From assembly GCF_038006045.1 (NCBI RefSeq), contig NZ_JBBOUK010000001.1, positions 785,001 through 849,000 of the forward strand: a DNA stretch of 64,000 nucleotides. The letters are read 5' to 3'. A program made the position numbers and the translations under genes. The notes below the pieces were generated by a model, which saw nothing but the letters and a program-made list of their open reading frames with translations, made no database searches and was not told the origin of the DNA. The stretch's first letter is position 1; every line of letters starts with the position of its first letter. Source of the DNA: Exiguobacterium sp. FSL W8-0210. GTDB taxonomy: Bacteria > Bacillota > Bacilli > Exiguobacteriales > Exiguobacteriaceae. Below are positions 35,458 to 44,115 of the stretch, in pieces.

Positions 35458-35466
35458 TGGTATACT
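35458..35466 (+). promoter_or_regulatory. Extended -10 promoter of the small membrane gene
   Basis: TGG-TATACT, with no convincing -35. A cre-like sequence (AGAAAGCGCTTGAA, 12 of 14) lies about 40 bases upstream near 35410-35423. Confidence 0.5.
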
Positions 35467-35516
35467 ACAAATCGTAGGATAACTCTATAGTACGTTATGG
35501 AAACGGAGGGGAAATC

Positions 35517-35711
35517 ATGCGTTTTCTCGTTACATTCTTTTGGTCATTCTTACTCGTGAACACGGCTGTGTTCATCGTATCGGCAGTTGATGCAGTAACG
35601 TATAGCTTCGGATTCGCGACAGCTATGTCTGTCGTCACTTCACTTGTCGTCTTCGCACTCGATGCCGTCAATGAAGATTTAGGTCTTGGTCAAGGGACTA
35701 AGGCAGAATAA
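35517..35711 (+). CDS. Small DUF2929 (YjzD-like) membrane protein
   Basis: A 64-residue protein with two membrane segments (about 3-22 and 28-48) and an acidic tail (NEDLGLGQGTKAE). Size and layout fit the DUF2929/YjzD family of bacilli, whose role is unknown. The ATG has GGAGGGGAAAT upstream. Confidence 0.65.
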   Translation: MRFLVTFFWSFLLVNTAVFIVSAVDAVTYSFGFATAMSVVTSLVVFALDAVNEDLGLGQGTKAE

Positions 35712-35774
35712 GGAAAAGCGAGATGTCGTCACATGGGCGATAGGCTCGCTTTTTGTCTTAAGGAGGAATGATCG

Positions 35775-36908
35775 ATGATCGTCATCGAACAGGTTCTGTG
35801 GCAACAGATGCCGCAAAATATCTACATCGCAGGAAATCAGATCATCGGAATCGGTTCCTATACCATAGATGAAGCAATGATTACGCATCGGATCGATGGT
35901 CGCGGCAAACAGCTAGTTCCTGGATTCATCGATGGACACTTACATCCAATCGGTGGGGGAGGAGAAGGCGGATTTGCAACGAGAACAGCATCGCTGACCG
36001 TTCGAGACATATTCGAAGGTGGTGTCACGACGGTCGTTGGATTACTCGGAACGGATGGTTGGACACGAACGGGAATCGATCTACTGGCACATATACGAGG
36101 ATATGCTGCATCTGGTATCCGCCCCTTTCTATTAAGCGGAAGTTATATGGTTCCACCGGTCTTCCTGACGCAATCGACAGGACATGATATCGTCCTCATC
36201 AATGAAGTGATCGGTATCGGGGAAATTGCCATCAACGATCATCGGTCGACACAACCGACAGCCCATGAACTCGCACGATTAGCGTCAGAAGCCCGAATTG
36301 CCGGCATGGTCAAAGGCGTGTCGGGAACGATGAACGTCCATATCGGAGACGGGAAACAAGGACTCGATCTATTACATGAAGTGATTGACACGACTGATAT
36401 CCCCATCGGACAATTCCTTCCGACGCATATCAACCGGAGTGAACGTATTTTTGAAGCGGGACTCGCCTGGGCGAAACGGGGAGGAAGGATCGATTTCACG
36501 ACGTGTACGACGGAAAGCTTCATTGCGGAAGGCGAAATTCCAGCAGGACAGGCTGTCGCCCGTGCTTTAGCAGCAGGAATCCCACCTGAACAGATTACGA
36601 TGTCGAGCGATGCTGGTGCCAGTCTTCCGGCATTTGATGATGCAGGTCGTCTAGTTCGGATTGATACAGGAAAGCCTTCTTCTCTGATACAAGCCGTGCG
36701 CGATGCAGTGGCGCATGGTGTTGCTTTTGATCAGGCAATCACGACGATCACGCGACATGTCGCGGATGCATATGGTATACCGGGCGGGCGAATAGCGGTC
36801 GGAGAACGAGCGGATCTGTTACTGATTGATGACGCTTTGCAAATCGATACGATTCTTGCGAATGGTCATGCTATAATGGTTCAGAAAAAATGGCTAATAC
36901 CAGAATGA
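35775..36908 (+). CDS. iadA: Isoaspartyl dipeptidase
   Basis: A 377-residue amidohydrolase of the beta-aspartyl peptidase family, which cleaves isoaspartyl dipeptides left from degraded damaged proteins. Metal-binding motif GFIDGHLHPIGGGGEGG near residue 55, the GSYMVPPV segment, the bridging region GEIAINDHRS, the His ligands around FLPTHINRS, and the catalytic Asp in MSSDAGASLP. Length fits the family. ATG with AGGAGG upstream; the thioredoxin-like gene follows 13 bases later. Confidence 0.85.
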   Translation: MIVIEQVLWQQMPQNIYIAGNQIIGIGSYTIDEAMITHRIDGRGKQLVPGFIDGHLHPIGGGGEGGFATRTASLTVRDIFEGGVTTVVGLLGTDGWTRTGIDLLAHIRGYAASGIRPFLLSGSYMVPPVFLTQSTGHDIVLINEVIGIGEIAINDHRSTQPTAHELARLASEARIAGMVKGVSGTMNVHIGDGKQGLDLLHEVIDTTDIPIGQFLPTHINRSERIFEAGLAWAKRGGRIDFTTCTTESFIAEGEIPAGQAVARALAAGIPPEQITMSSDAGASLPAFDDAGRLVRIDTGKPSSLIQAVRDAVAHGVAFDQAITTITRHVADAYGIPGGRIAVGERADLLLIDDALQIDTILANGHAIMVQKKWLIPE

Positions 36909-36921
36909 CGGAGGGATAGAC

Positions 36922-37410
36922 GTGTCAAAGAAAACAAAACGTAAAAATACGAAAAAACCGCAATCCAAGGCGAATTGGATTACAGCGGGAGTCATCGGCT
37001 TAATCGTATTGGTGGGAGGATTACTTCTTGTCTTCACGGATCGAGAAGATTCTGCATCGAAGAACGGCAATCTAACGGCTACACAAGTCGCAGATAAAGT
37101 AAAATCCGGTGATGAATTCTATACGTATTTCTATCAAACGGGTTGTTCCCACTGTGAAAAAGTAAAACCATATCTCGTCCCGCTTGGTGAAAAACAAGAT
37201 ATCCCATTCGAACAGATCGACCTTGCTGTCGAACAGTCGGCTTGGGATACGTTTGGTATCGAGGGTACACCGACTGTCGTTCACTTTAAGGACGGTAAGG
37301 AAGTTGGACGTGTCGCAGGTGAGCAAACGGAAGACAGCTATAAAGAGTTCTTCGCTGGAAAAGACGTAGAGGACTCAAAAGAAGAATCATCTGGTGATCT
37401 CAATGATTAA
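36922..37410 (+). CDS. Membrane-anchored thioredoxin-like protein
   Basis: A 162-residue protein. A Lys-rich cytoplasmic tip and one membrane segment (about 19-39) place a thioredoxin fold outside the membrane. The active site is C75-S-H-C78 (TGCSHCEKVKPYL), with the cis-Pro loop EGTPTVVHF. CSHC differs from thioredoxin CGPC and suggests a disulfide-handling protein rather than a general reductant. GTG start. Its end overlaps psd by 8 bases. Confidence 0.83.
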   Translation: MSKKTKRKNTKKPQSKANWITAGVIGLIVLVGGLLLVFTDREDSASKNGNLTATQVADKVKSGDEFYTYFYQTGCSHCEKVKPYLVPLGEKQDIPFEQIDLAVEQSAWDTFGIEGTPTVVHFKDGKEVGRVAGEQTEDSYKEFFAGKDVEDSKEESSGDLND

Positions 37411-38182
37411 AAAATGGTTTTACTCTCGTGTGTTCGAATTAAATGGACACCCGCTTGTTGCCAAACAACTGAAACGTTTTGCGATGAGCCGTATCAGTCG
37501 TCCGTTTATCCGTCCGTTCGTTCAGGCATACGATTTAAATATGACAGAAGCGACTCGGAGCCTTGAAGAGTATTCGAGTTTACATGACGTCTTCGTTCGT
37601 CATGTCAAACCGGAAATGCGACCGATCGATCAAGCAGAAGGCGCATTCGTCAGTCCGTGTGACGGTGTGCTATCCGTCGTTGACGATTTGACGGCTGATA
37701 GCCGCTTTACCGTCAAAGGACAATCGTATACGGTATCCGAGTTACTCGGTTCCCATCATGAAGCACAGCAATATGTCGGTGGACGTGTAATGATCTTTTA
37801 CTTAAGTCCGCAAAACTACCATCGTGTTCATGTACCGATGGATGGAACGGTCCGGACGAGTTATACGCTCGGTCGCGATTCGGCACCAGTAAATGAGATT
37901 GGTCTCACACATGCGCTTCGCCCATTGACTCGGAACTACCGTCGTGTGACACGCATCGTCCAAGGGAAACATGCTCTTGAACATGTCATGGTCGGTGCAC
38001 TCAACGTCAACTCGATCGTTCGGACGAACGAGTCGAAGGACCTTCGTCGCGGGGATGAGTTCGGATACTTCTCATTCGGTTCGACGGTCGTCCTGATTTG
38101 TCCGAAAGATGCATTGACGTTAGACAGTCAAGCAATCGGACCAGTTTTAATGGGGCAACGCCTCGGACAATGGCATTCATGA
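37403..38182 (+). CDS. psd: Phosphatidylserine decarboxylase proenzyme
   Basis: A 259-residue proenzyme producing phosphatidylethanolamine. The self-cleavage site is in SFGSTVVLIC near the C terminus, where the Ser becomes the pyruvoyl group; the segments VSPCDGVLSV and YHRVHVPMDG are also typical. The ATG start lies inside the end of the thioredoxin-like gene, implying coupled translation. Its substrate is made by pssA at 16.1 kb. Confidence 0.9.
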   Translation: MIKKWFYSRVFELNGHPLVAKQLKRFAMSRISRPFIRPFVQAYDLNMTEATRSLEEYSSLHDVFVRHVKPEMRPIDQAEGAFVSPCDGVLSVVDDLTADSRFTVKGQSYTVSELLGSHHEAQQYVGGRVMIFYLSPQNYHRVHVPMDGTVRTSYTLGRDSAPVNEIGLTHALRPLTRNYRRVTRIVQGKHALEHVMVGALNVNSIVRTNESKDLRRGDEFGYFSFGSTVVLICPKDALTLDSQAIGPVLMGQRLGQWHS

Positions 38183-38186
38183 AAGC

Positions 38187-38209
38187 GAGACGCCCGTTTT
38201 GGGCGTCTC
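38187..38209 (+). terminator. Hairpin after psd
   Basis: GAGACGCCC and GGGCGTCTC form a perfect 9-bp stem, but only a weak T-rich tail follows, so termination may be partial. Confidence 0.5.
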
Positions 38210-38232
38210 CTTACGTTTAGGAGGAATGAATC

Positions 38233-39582
38233 ATGCCGGCACTGGCATTAGCAGAAATCGGAAGTACACAGGTCCAAACGTATATCGCACTCATCATTTT
38301 TTTAGTGACCTATGGCTTCATCATCAGTGAAAAAGTAAGTCGGGCGATCGTCGCCTTGCTTGGAGCTCTCGCGATGGTCATCATCGGCATCGTGGATCTC
38401 GAGACTGCATTATTTGAATACATCGAGTGGGGAACGATCGTCTTATTGATTGGCATGATGATTCTCGTCACGATTGCCAACCAATCTGGCTTGTTCGAAT
38501 ACATCGCAATCCGTGCGGCGAAGACGACGAAAGGTGATCCGATCAAGGTGTTGATTCTACTGTCTGCATTGACGGCACTTGGATCTGCTTTTCTTGATAA
38601 CGTCACGACGGTTCTATTGATCGTTCCAATTACGTTTTCGATTACGAAGATACTTAAGATTGCGCCGTTTCCGTTCTTGCTCGCAGAAGTATTGTTTGCA
38701 AACATCGGTGGGACGGCGACCTTGATCGGCGATCCACCGAACATCATGATTGGTGCTGCGAATCCACACTTAACGTTTAACGCCTTTTTAGTGAATCTCG
38801 CACCGATTATTCTCGTCATCACGGTTGTAACGATTGGCATTCTGTACTTCATCTTCCGCAAACAACTGCATGTCGAAGCGGAAGATCGACAGAAACTGAT
38901 GGAAATCGATGAGAAGAGTTATATTGTCAGTCACAAATTGGTCACGCGAAGTAGTATCGTCCTCGTCAGTACGATTGCGTTGTTCGTGTTGCATCCGGTG
39001 CTTGATCGAATCGGACTCCATCTCGAAGCACCGGCCATCGCGATCCTTGGAGCGACGGTCCTAATGTTGCTGACGATCGAAAACGATCATCAGCTCGAAG
39101 GAATTTTTGCCCGCATCGAATGGACGACGATCTTTTTCTTCGCCGGACTGTTCGTGCTCGTCGGCGGGATTCAGGAGGCGGGTATCATTCGCTACCTTGC
39201 GGAAAAGACGATTGATTTGACGGGCGGTGACATTCAGACGACAGCGACTGCTGTGCTTTGGTTGTCCGGTATCGCCAGTGCGACGATCGATAACATCCCG
39301 TTCGTCGCGACGATGATTCCACTCATCAACGATGTGGCTGCTGGGATCGGATTGTCACCAGCAGATGCGAAAGTGGACGTGTTATGGTGGTCCCTCGCAC
39401 TCGGTGCCTGTCTCGGTGGTAACGGAACATTGATTGGTGCGTCGGCGAACGTCATCGTCGCGGGTCTTGCAACACGACAAGGTGAAAAATTCACCTATAT
39501 GCGCTTTTTGATTTACGGAGCACCGATCACGATCGTAACGTTGATTCTATCCCAACTCTATCTGTGGATTCGGTATTATTAA
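38233..39582 (+). CDS. ArsB/NhaD-type ion transporter
   Basis: A 449-residue membrane protein of the ion-transporter superfamily, with eleven to twelve segments. It shows the two repeated hairpin regions NVTTVLLIVPITFS with GGTATLIGDPPNIMIG, and DNIPFVATMIPLI with LGGNGTLIGASANVIVAG. Relatives move sodium, arsenite or dicarboxylates. No ars genes are near, so sodium/proton exchange or an anion is as likely as arsenite. Confidence 0.8.
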   Translation: MPALALAEIGSTQVQTYIALIIFLVTYGFIISEKVSRAIVALLGALAMVIIGIVDLETALFEYIEWGTIVLLIGMMILVTIANQSGLFEYIAIRAAKTTKGDPIKVLILLSALTALGSAFLDNVTTVLLIVPITFSITKILKIAPFPFLLAEVLFANIGGTATLIGDPPNIMIGAANPHLTFNAFLVNLAPIILVITVVTIGILYFIFRKQLHVEAEDRQKLMEIDEKSYIVSHKLVTRSSIVLVSTIALFVLHPVLDRIGLHLEAPAIAILGATVLMLLTIENDHQLEGIFARIEWTTIFFFAGLFVLVGGIQEAGIIRYLAEKTIDLTGGDIQTTATAVLWLSGIASATIDNIPFVATMIPLINDVAAGIGLSPADAKVDVLWWSLALGACLGGNGTLIGASANVIVAGLATRQGEKFTYMRFLIYGAPITIVTLILSQLYLWIRYY

Positions 39583-39614
39583 GAAAACGGAAGGTCCGCC
39601 TTCCGTTTTCTTTT
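39582..39614 (+). terminator. Terminator of the ArsB/NhaD-type gene
   Basis: AGAAAACGGAAGG and CCTTCCGTTTTCT are exact complements around a 4-base loop, followed by T residues. Confidence 0.87.
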
Positions 39615-39639
39615 GTGCGTCGCTCTTACTACCTGATTG

Positions 39640-39648
39640 TGCTATAAT
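39640..39648 (+). promoter_or_regulatory. Extended -10 promoter of the yqeG operon
   Basis: TGC-TATAAT. The -35 region (TCGCTC, 17 bases upstream) is poor. It leaves a leader of about 65 bases. Confidence 0.6.
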
Positions 39649-39718
39649 CGAACGATAAGAGCATAACTGTTTCTTAAACTTAACTATAGAGCTAGACCAT
39701 TATCTGGAGGTTTTATTC

Positions 39719-40303
39719 TTGTTCAAACGACTTTATCCGAAACATTTCGTGGCTTCGATCTACGATATCGACCTTGAAATGCTCAAACGAAACGGTGTCA
39801 AAGCTATTTTGACCGATCTTGATAATACACTCGTCGCATGGAATATCGCAGATGCTCCAGACGAATTGGTTGCTTGGCTGGATATGGTGAATAATCAATA
39901 TGGTTTCGACGTCATCATCGTATCGAACAACAATGGAGATCGCGTCAAGAAGTTCGCGGATCCACTCGGATTGCACTACATTGCACCTGCTCGAAAACCG
40001 CTTCCTATCGGGTTTAAACGGGCATTGACGGAATTCGGTTATCACGCGAAGGAAGTTGTCTTTTTAGGAGATCAACTCTTTACGGATGTACTCGGTGCAA
40101 ACTCCGTTGGAATCGAAGTCATCCATGTTCAACCCGTCGTTAAGACGGACGGTGTCGTCACGAAATTCAATCGCCTGATGGAACGTGTCATTTTCCGCCG
40201 GATGAAACGCAAAGGAATCTATAAATTGACACAACGCGTCAAAGAAGATCCTTCTGTGCTGGAACATCCGATCGAAACACTTCGTCAGGATAAGCAACAA
40301 TAA
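39719..40303 (+). CDS. yqeG: YqeG-family HAD phosphatase
   Basis: A 194-residue HAD (IIIA) phosphatase. Motif I is LTDLDNTLVAWN, motif II IIVSNNN, motif III VFLGDQLFTDVLGAN. Relatives include phosphatidylglycerophosphatases. The start is a TTG with GGAGG upstream, beginning MFKRLYPKHFV. First gene of the conserved yqeG-yqeM block. Confidence 0.88.
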   Translation: MFKRLYPKHFVASIYDIDLEMLKRNGVKAILTDLDNTLVAWNIADAPDELVAWLDMVNNQYGFDVIIVSNNNGDRVKKFADPLGLHYIAPARKPLPIGFKRALTEFGYHAKEVVFLGDQLFTDVLGANSVGIEVIHVQPVVKTDGVVTKFNRLMERVIFRRMKRKGIYKLTQRVKEDPSVLEHPIETLRQDKQQ

Positions 40304-40446
40304 CCCTGTCAGATCGGTAGATGAAAGGGAAGGCAGCAGTCGCAACATGTACGGCGAGAGGTCGGAAGTTACGCTCTTGGAGTAGCGAGCAGGGCGCTAC
40401 GGTGAAAAGAGAAGGGATATCGTTCCCGCATGCGGCTCAACATAAT
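40304..40446 (+). other. yqeG-yqeH interval, open in the yqeH frame
   Basis: These 143 bases carry two small hairpins (GTAGCG with CGCTAC near 40382-40400; GGGA with TCCC near 40415-40428). The yqeH frame is open through it back to an ATG at 40321, with a GTG at 40402. No strong Shine-Dalgarno sequence precedes any of the three candidate starts. Confidence 0.4.
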
Positions 40447-41556
40447 ATGATCGAAGAAATCCACTGCGCTGGTTGTGGTGTCGCCATTCAAACGGAAGAC
40501 ACAAAAGCACCAGGATACGCACCTAAATCTGCACTTGATCGTGAAATGGTCATTTGCCAACGTTGCTTTAAATTAAAGCACTACAATCAAATTCAAGATG
40601 TATCGTTATCGGACGATGATTTCGTTAAAATCTTAGACGGAATCGGTCAAAAAGATGCACTTGTCGTTAAAATCGTTGATATCTTCGATTTTAATGGAAG
40701 CTGGTTACCGGGATTACATCGGTTCGTCGGTAAAAACGACGTCTTACTCGTTGGGAACAAAGCCGATTTATTACCGAAGTCACTAAACCCGAATCGTCTC
40801 ATGAACTGGATGCGTCAAGCATCGAAAGAACTCGGATTACGTCCAGTCGACGTTCATCTGATCAGCGCGAAAAAAGGGCACGGAGTTGATGAACTTGCTG
40901 AAAAAATCGATTATTATCGAAAAGGCCGCGACGTCTATGTCGTTGGTTGTACGAACGTCGGGAAATCGACGCTGATCAACCAAGTCATCAAACGCTTCGG
41001 TGAAGAAGATGAGGCCGTCATCACGGTCAGTCACTTCCCAGGTACGACACTTGATTTGATCGATATTCCACTCGATGATAACTGTAACCTATATGATACA
41101 CCAGGGATCATCAATCACCACCAAATGGCTCACTATGTGGATGCAAAAGACTTGAAGCTGATCACACCGAAAAAAGAGATCAAGCCACAAGTCTTCCAAA
41201 TCCATCCGCAACAGACGCTTTTCTTTGGAGGTCTTGCGCGATTGGACTATATGGAAGGGAACAAGCGTTCATTCGTCATCTACATGTCGAACGAATTGAA
41301 AGTTCACCGGACGAAGCTTGAAAAGGCAGACGATCTATATGCGAACCACAACGGTGAGCTGTTGTCTCCGCCAAACGAAAAGACGCGTGAGATGCTACCG
41401 CCGCTTGTCCGTCATGAATTCAGCCTCCGCGACAACATGAAGACGGATATCGTCTTCAGTGGACTCGGGTGGGTTGCGGTTCACGGAAAAGGTGGACGTG
41501 TCGCTGCTTACGCCCCGAAAGGTGTCGCTGTATCCTTACGTGAGGCGCTCGTCTGA
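40447..41556 (+). CDS. yqeH: Ribosome biogenesis GTPase YqeH
   Basis: A 369-residue circularly permuted GTPase needed for 30S assembly. An N-terminal zinc finger (CAGC and CQRC) is followed by G4 (GNKAD), G5 (ISAKKG), G1 (GCTNVGKST), G2 (PGTTLD) and G3 (DTPG). The ATG at 40447 is chosen because the protein then begins just before the zinc finger as in B. subtilis; the GTG at 40402 would add 15 residues and cannot be excluded. Its stop overlaps the aroE start by one base. Confidence 0.9.
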   Translation: MIEEIHCAGCGVAIQTEDTKAPGYAPKSALDREMVICQRCFKLKHYNQIQDVSLSDDDFVKILDGIGQKDALVVKIVDIFDFNGSWLPGLHRFVGKNDVLLVGNKADLLPKSLNPNRLMNWMRQASKELGLRPVDVHLISAKKGHGVDELAEKIDYYRKGRDVYVVGCTNVGKSTLINQVIKRFGEEDEAVITVSHFPGTTLDLIDIPLDDNCNLYDTPGIINHHQMAHYVDAKDLKLITPKKEIKPQVFQIHPQQTLFFGGLARLDYMEGNKRSFVIYMSNELKVHRTKLEKADDLYANHNGELLSPPNEKTREMLPPLVRHEFSLRDNMKTDIVFSGLGWVAVHGKGGRVAAYAPKGVAVSLREALV

Positions 41557-42344
41557 TGCGCTTTGCCGTCATCGGTCATCCGATTGCCCATTCACTTTCA
41601 CCTGAGCTGCATACAGCTTGGCTGGAAGCGGCTGGGCTTTTCGGCTGTTATGACCTCATCGATGTAACGGAGCAGCAATTGCCGCAAATCATTACGAAAT
41701 TACGCATACATCAGCTAGACGGAATCAATGTGACGATTCCGCATAAAACAGCAATCATTCCGTATCTGGATCGGCTAGAGCCGGCAGCTCAAAAAGCAGG
41801 CGCCGTGAACACGGTGTACCGGCAGGATGGGCAGTTGATTGGTGCGAATACAGATGGAATCGGATTCGTCCGCGCGTTGACAGAACGTCGTCCTTCATTT
41901 CAAAAAACGCTCGTTCTTGGTGCGGGCGGTGCGGCGCGAGGCATCATTGCTGCGTTGCCCGGAGATGTGACGATCACGAATCGAACAGAAGAACGCTCTA
42001 AGGCAGTTGCAGATGAATTTGGAGCAAACGTTCTACCGTGGCAAGAAACATTTGATTTAACGAGTTACGACGTCATCATCAATACGACTTCTGTCGGGAT
42101 GGCTCCACATATCGAGGCACGTCCAATCGAATTGACAGAGACGCACGCCTTGATTTGTGATATTATTTATCGACCGACGCCGACCCGTCTATTGCGTGAA
42201 GCGACCGAAAAAGGGCTCGACACACTTGACGGCGTCCCGATGTTCGTCTTACAAGCGGCTGAAGCATTTGAACGCTTCACCGGACAAGCACCTGACTTTG
42301 CACTTGGCGAGCAGGTGATACGAAAGCAATTGGAGGAATTTTAA
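41556..42344 (+). CDS. aroE: Shikimate dehydrogenase
   Basis: A 262-residue NADPH enzyme of aromatic amino acid synthesis. Substrate motif GHPIAHSLSPELH at the N terminus, the catalytic Lys in NVTIPHK, and the cofactor loop VLGAGGAARGI. It is translated from an ATG overlapping the yqeH stop (TGATG). Confidence 0.93.
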   Translation: MRFAVIGHPIAHSLSPELHTAWLEAAGLFGCYDLIDVTEQQLPQIITKLRIHQLDGINVTIPHKTAIIPYLDRLEPAAQKAGAVNTVYRQDGQLIGANTDGIGFVRALTERRPSFQKTLVLGAGGAARGIIAALPGDVTITNRTEERSKAVADEFGANVLPWQETFDLTSYDVIINTTSVGMAPHIEARPIELTETHALICDIIYRPTPTRLLREATEKGLDTLDGVPMFVLQAAEAFERFTGQAPDFALGEQVIRKQLEEF

Positions 42345-42346
42345 TC

Positions 42347-42640
42347 ATGTTAACAGGTAAACAAAAACGTTTTTTACGCGCGACAGCTCACGATTTAAAC
42401 CCGATTTTCCAAGTCGGTAAAAATGGAGTCGGCGAAGCGATGTGTGCTGATTTGATGGATGCGCTCGAAAAACGGGAACTCTTAAAAGTACAAGTATTGC
42501 AAAACTGTGCGGACGCACCGAAGGATGTCGCACAAGAACTCGTCGCAGGAACGAATGCTGAACTCGTTCAAGTCATCGGAAAAGTCATCGTTCTTTATAA
42601 AGAATCAAAAGAGAACAAGACGCTCGAATTGCCACGATGA
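42347..42640 (+). CDS. yqeI: CRM-domain RNA-binding protein YqeI/YhbY
   Basis: A 97-residue single CRM domain associated with pre-50S particles. It has LTGKQKRFLRATAHDLNP and the conserved GKNGV loop. It overlaps nadD by 4 bases. Confidence 0.9.
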   Translation: MLTGKQKRFLRATAHDLNPIFQVGKNGVGEAMCADLMDALEKRELLKVQVLQNCADAPKDVAQELVAGTNAELVQVIGKVIVLYKESKENKTLELPR

Positions 42641-43206
42641 AAATCGGACTGATGGGCGGAACGTTCGATCCTCCGCATATCGGTCATCTCCTGATTGCCG
42701 AACAAGCGCAGGAACAACTCGAACTCGATGCGGTCTGGTTTTTACCGGCGAATGTGCCACCGCATAAACAACGTACTGTCACAGAAGCAACCAAACGTCT
42801 ACGTCTTGTTGAAGAAGCGATTGCATTGAATCCGACCTTCTCCGTCTCAGCGATCGAGTTTGAGCGCGAAGAGCCTTCCTATACGTATGATACGATTCGT
42901 GCACTCAAGCACCGGTACCCAGAGCATGAGTTTCTGTTTCTCATTGGAGCGGATTCACTCGTTAGTCTCGATACGTGGTATCAAGCCGAACAGTTATACG
43001 AGGAAGTCGTCTTTGGTGCCGTCGCTCGACCGGGCAGTCGGTATCTGATTCCACGCGGTGCTCATGTGAAAGCAGTCGATATGCCATTACTAGAAATTTC
43101 TTCAACGGATATCCGGCAACGGGTCGCGCGCGGACGGAGCATTCGCTACCTTGTACCGGAAGCCGTTCGACAACGGATTGAGGAGTGGGATCTATATGCG
43201 CCTTGA
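42637..43206 (+). CDS. nadD: Nicotinate-nucleotide adenylyltransferase
   Basis: A 189-residue nucleotidyltransferase that makes deamido-NAD. The signature GGTFDPPHIGHLLIAEQ contains the HxGH motif, and the C-terminal ISSTDIRQR matches the family. ATG overlaps the preceding stop. Confidence 0.93.
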   Translation: MKIGLMGGTFDPPHIGHLLIAEQAQEQLELDAVWFLPANVPPHKQRTVTEATKRLRLVEEAIALNPTFSVSAIEFEREEPSYTYDTIRALKHRYPEHEFLFLIGADSLVSLDTWYQAEQLYEEVVFGAVARPGSRYLIPRGAHVKAVDMPLLEISSTDIRQRVARGRSIRYLVPEAVRQRIEEWDLYAP

Positions 43207-43771
43207 AGAAGCACGTCAAATCATTGAGCGTACGTTGCCTGAACGACGCTATGTGCATACATTAGGTGTCGTCGAGACAGCGCGACACTTGGCTCTTAAA
43301 TATGGTGTTGATGAAGAAGAAGCAACACTTGCTGCCATGCTCCATGATTATGCGAAATACCGCGATACGAATGAGATGCGTTCGATTGCCGTTGAGTTGA
43401 ATCAACGTGTTTTACTCGATTATGATGACGAACTGCTTCATGCGCCAGTGGGTGCGGAGCTTGTCCGTCGAGAACTTGGTCTTGATTCAGATGTGATTTA
43501 TCAAGCGATCGCAAATCACACGACGGGGGCACCCGGTATGCCGTTGCTTGATCAAATCATCTTCGTCGCGGATGCGATTGAACCGAATCGCAGTTATTCA
43601 GGTGTCGAAGCGCTTCGTGAAGTAGCGGAGCAGGATTTGACGGACGCCGTCATCGCAACACTCAGTCAAACGATTCATTTTTTATGTAAGAAACAAGCCA
43701 TCATCTTTCCGCGAACGATTGAGACTTATAATGCCTTCGTCGCGGCCAAACGAAAGGGGACCGTCCTATGA
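43196..43771 (+). CDS. yqeK: YqeK HD-domain phosphohydrolase
   Basis: A 191-residue HD-domain enzyme; relatives hydrolyse Ap4A symmetrically. The metal ligands are seen in RRYVHTLGV, LAAMLHDYAKY and AIANHTTGAPGM. The start is the ATG at 43196 inside the end of nadD, with GAGGAG upstream. Confidence 0.9.
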   Translation: MRLEEARQIIERTLPERRYVHTLGVVETARHLALKYGVDEEEATLAAMLHDYAKYRDTNEMRSIAVELNQRVLLDYDDELLHAPVGAELVRRELGLDSDVIYQAIANHTTGAPGMPLLDQIIFVADAIEPNRSYSGVEALREVAEQDLTDAVIATLSQTIHFLCKKQAIIFPRTIETYNAFVAAKRKGTVL

Positions 43772-44115
43772 CAGTCGAACAAGAATTACAATTAATCGTA
43801 AATGCCATCGACGATAAACGCGCTGAAGATATCGTCGTCCTGAATATGTCGAGCATCTCACCAGTTGCCGATTATTTCGTCATCTGTGAAGGGAATTCAG
43901 AAAAACAAGTACAGGCGATTGCACGTGAACTCAAAGAAATCGCGCACGAACATAACCTGCCGATCAAACGTCTCGAAGGATTCGATGCGGCACGTTGGGT
44001 GTTAGCGGATCTTGAAAACGTCGTCGTTCATGTGTTCCACCGTGACGATCGTGATTACTATAACCTCGAAAAACTCTGGGCAGATGCTCCAAAGGTTGAA
44101 GTCGAGGTCAACTAA
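43768..44115 (+). CDS. rsfS: Ribosomal silencing factor RsfS
   Basis: A 115-residue protein that binds uL14 and blocks subunit joining when nutrients are short. Family segments VADYFVICEGNSEKQVQAIA and RLEGFDAARWVLADLENVVVHVF are clear. It overlaps both neighbours by a few bases. Confidence 0.93.
   Translation: MTVEQELQLIVNAIDDKRAEDIVVLNMSSISPVADYFVICEGNSEKQVQAIARELKEIAHEHNLPIKRLEGFDAARWVLADLENVVVHVFHRDDRDYYNLEKLWADAPKVEVEVN

Noticed and set aside
38310-38861. 183-codon - frame opposite the ArsB/NhaD-type gene
   Set aside because: Mirror of membrane-protein codons; no start context and no independent promoter.
40304-40446. Known riboswitch or T-box before yqeH
   Set aside because: No conserved core of any class I can recall and no terminator/antiterminator pair is visible.
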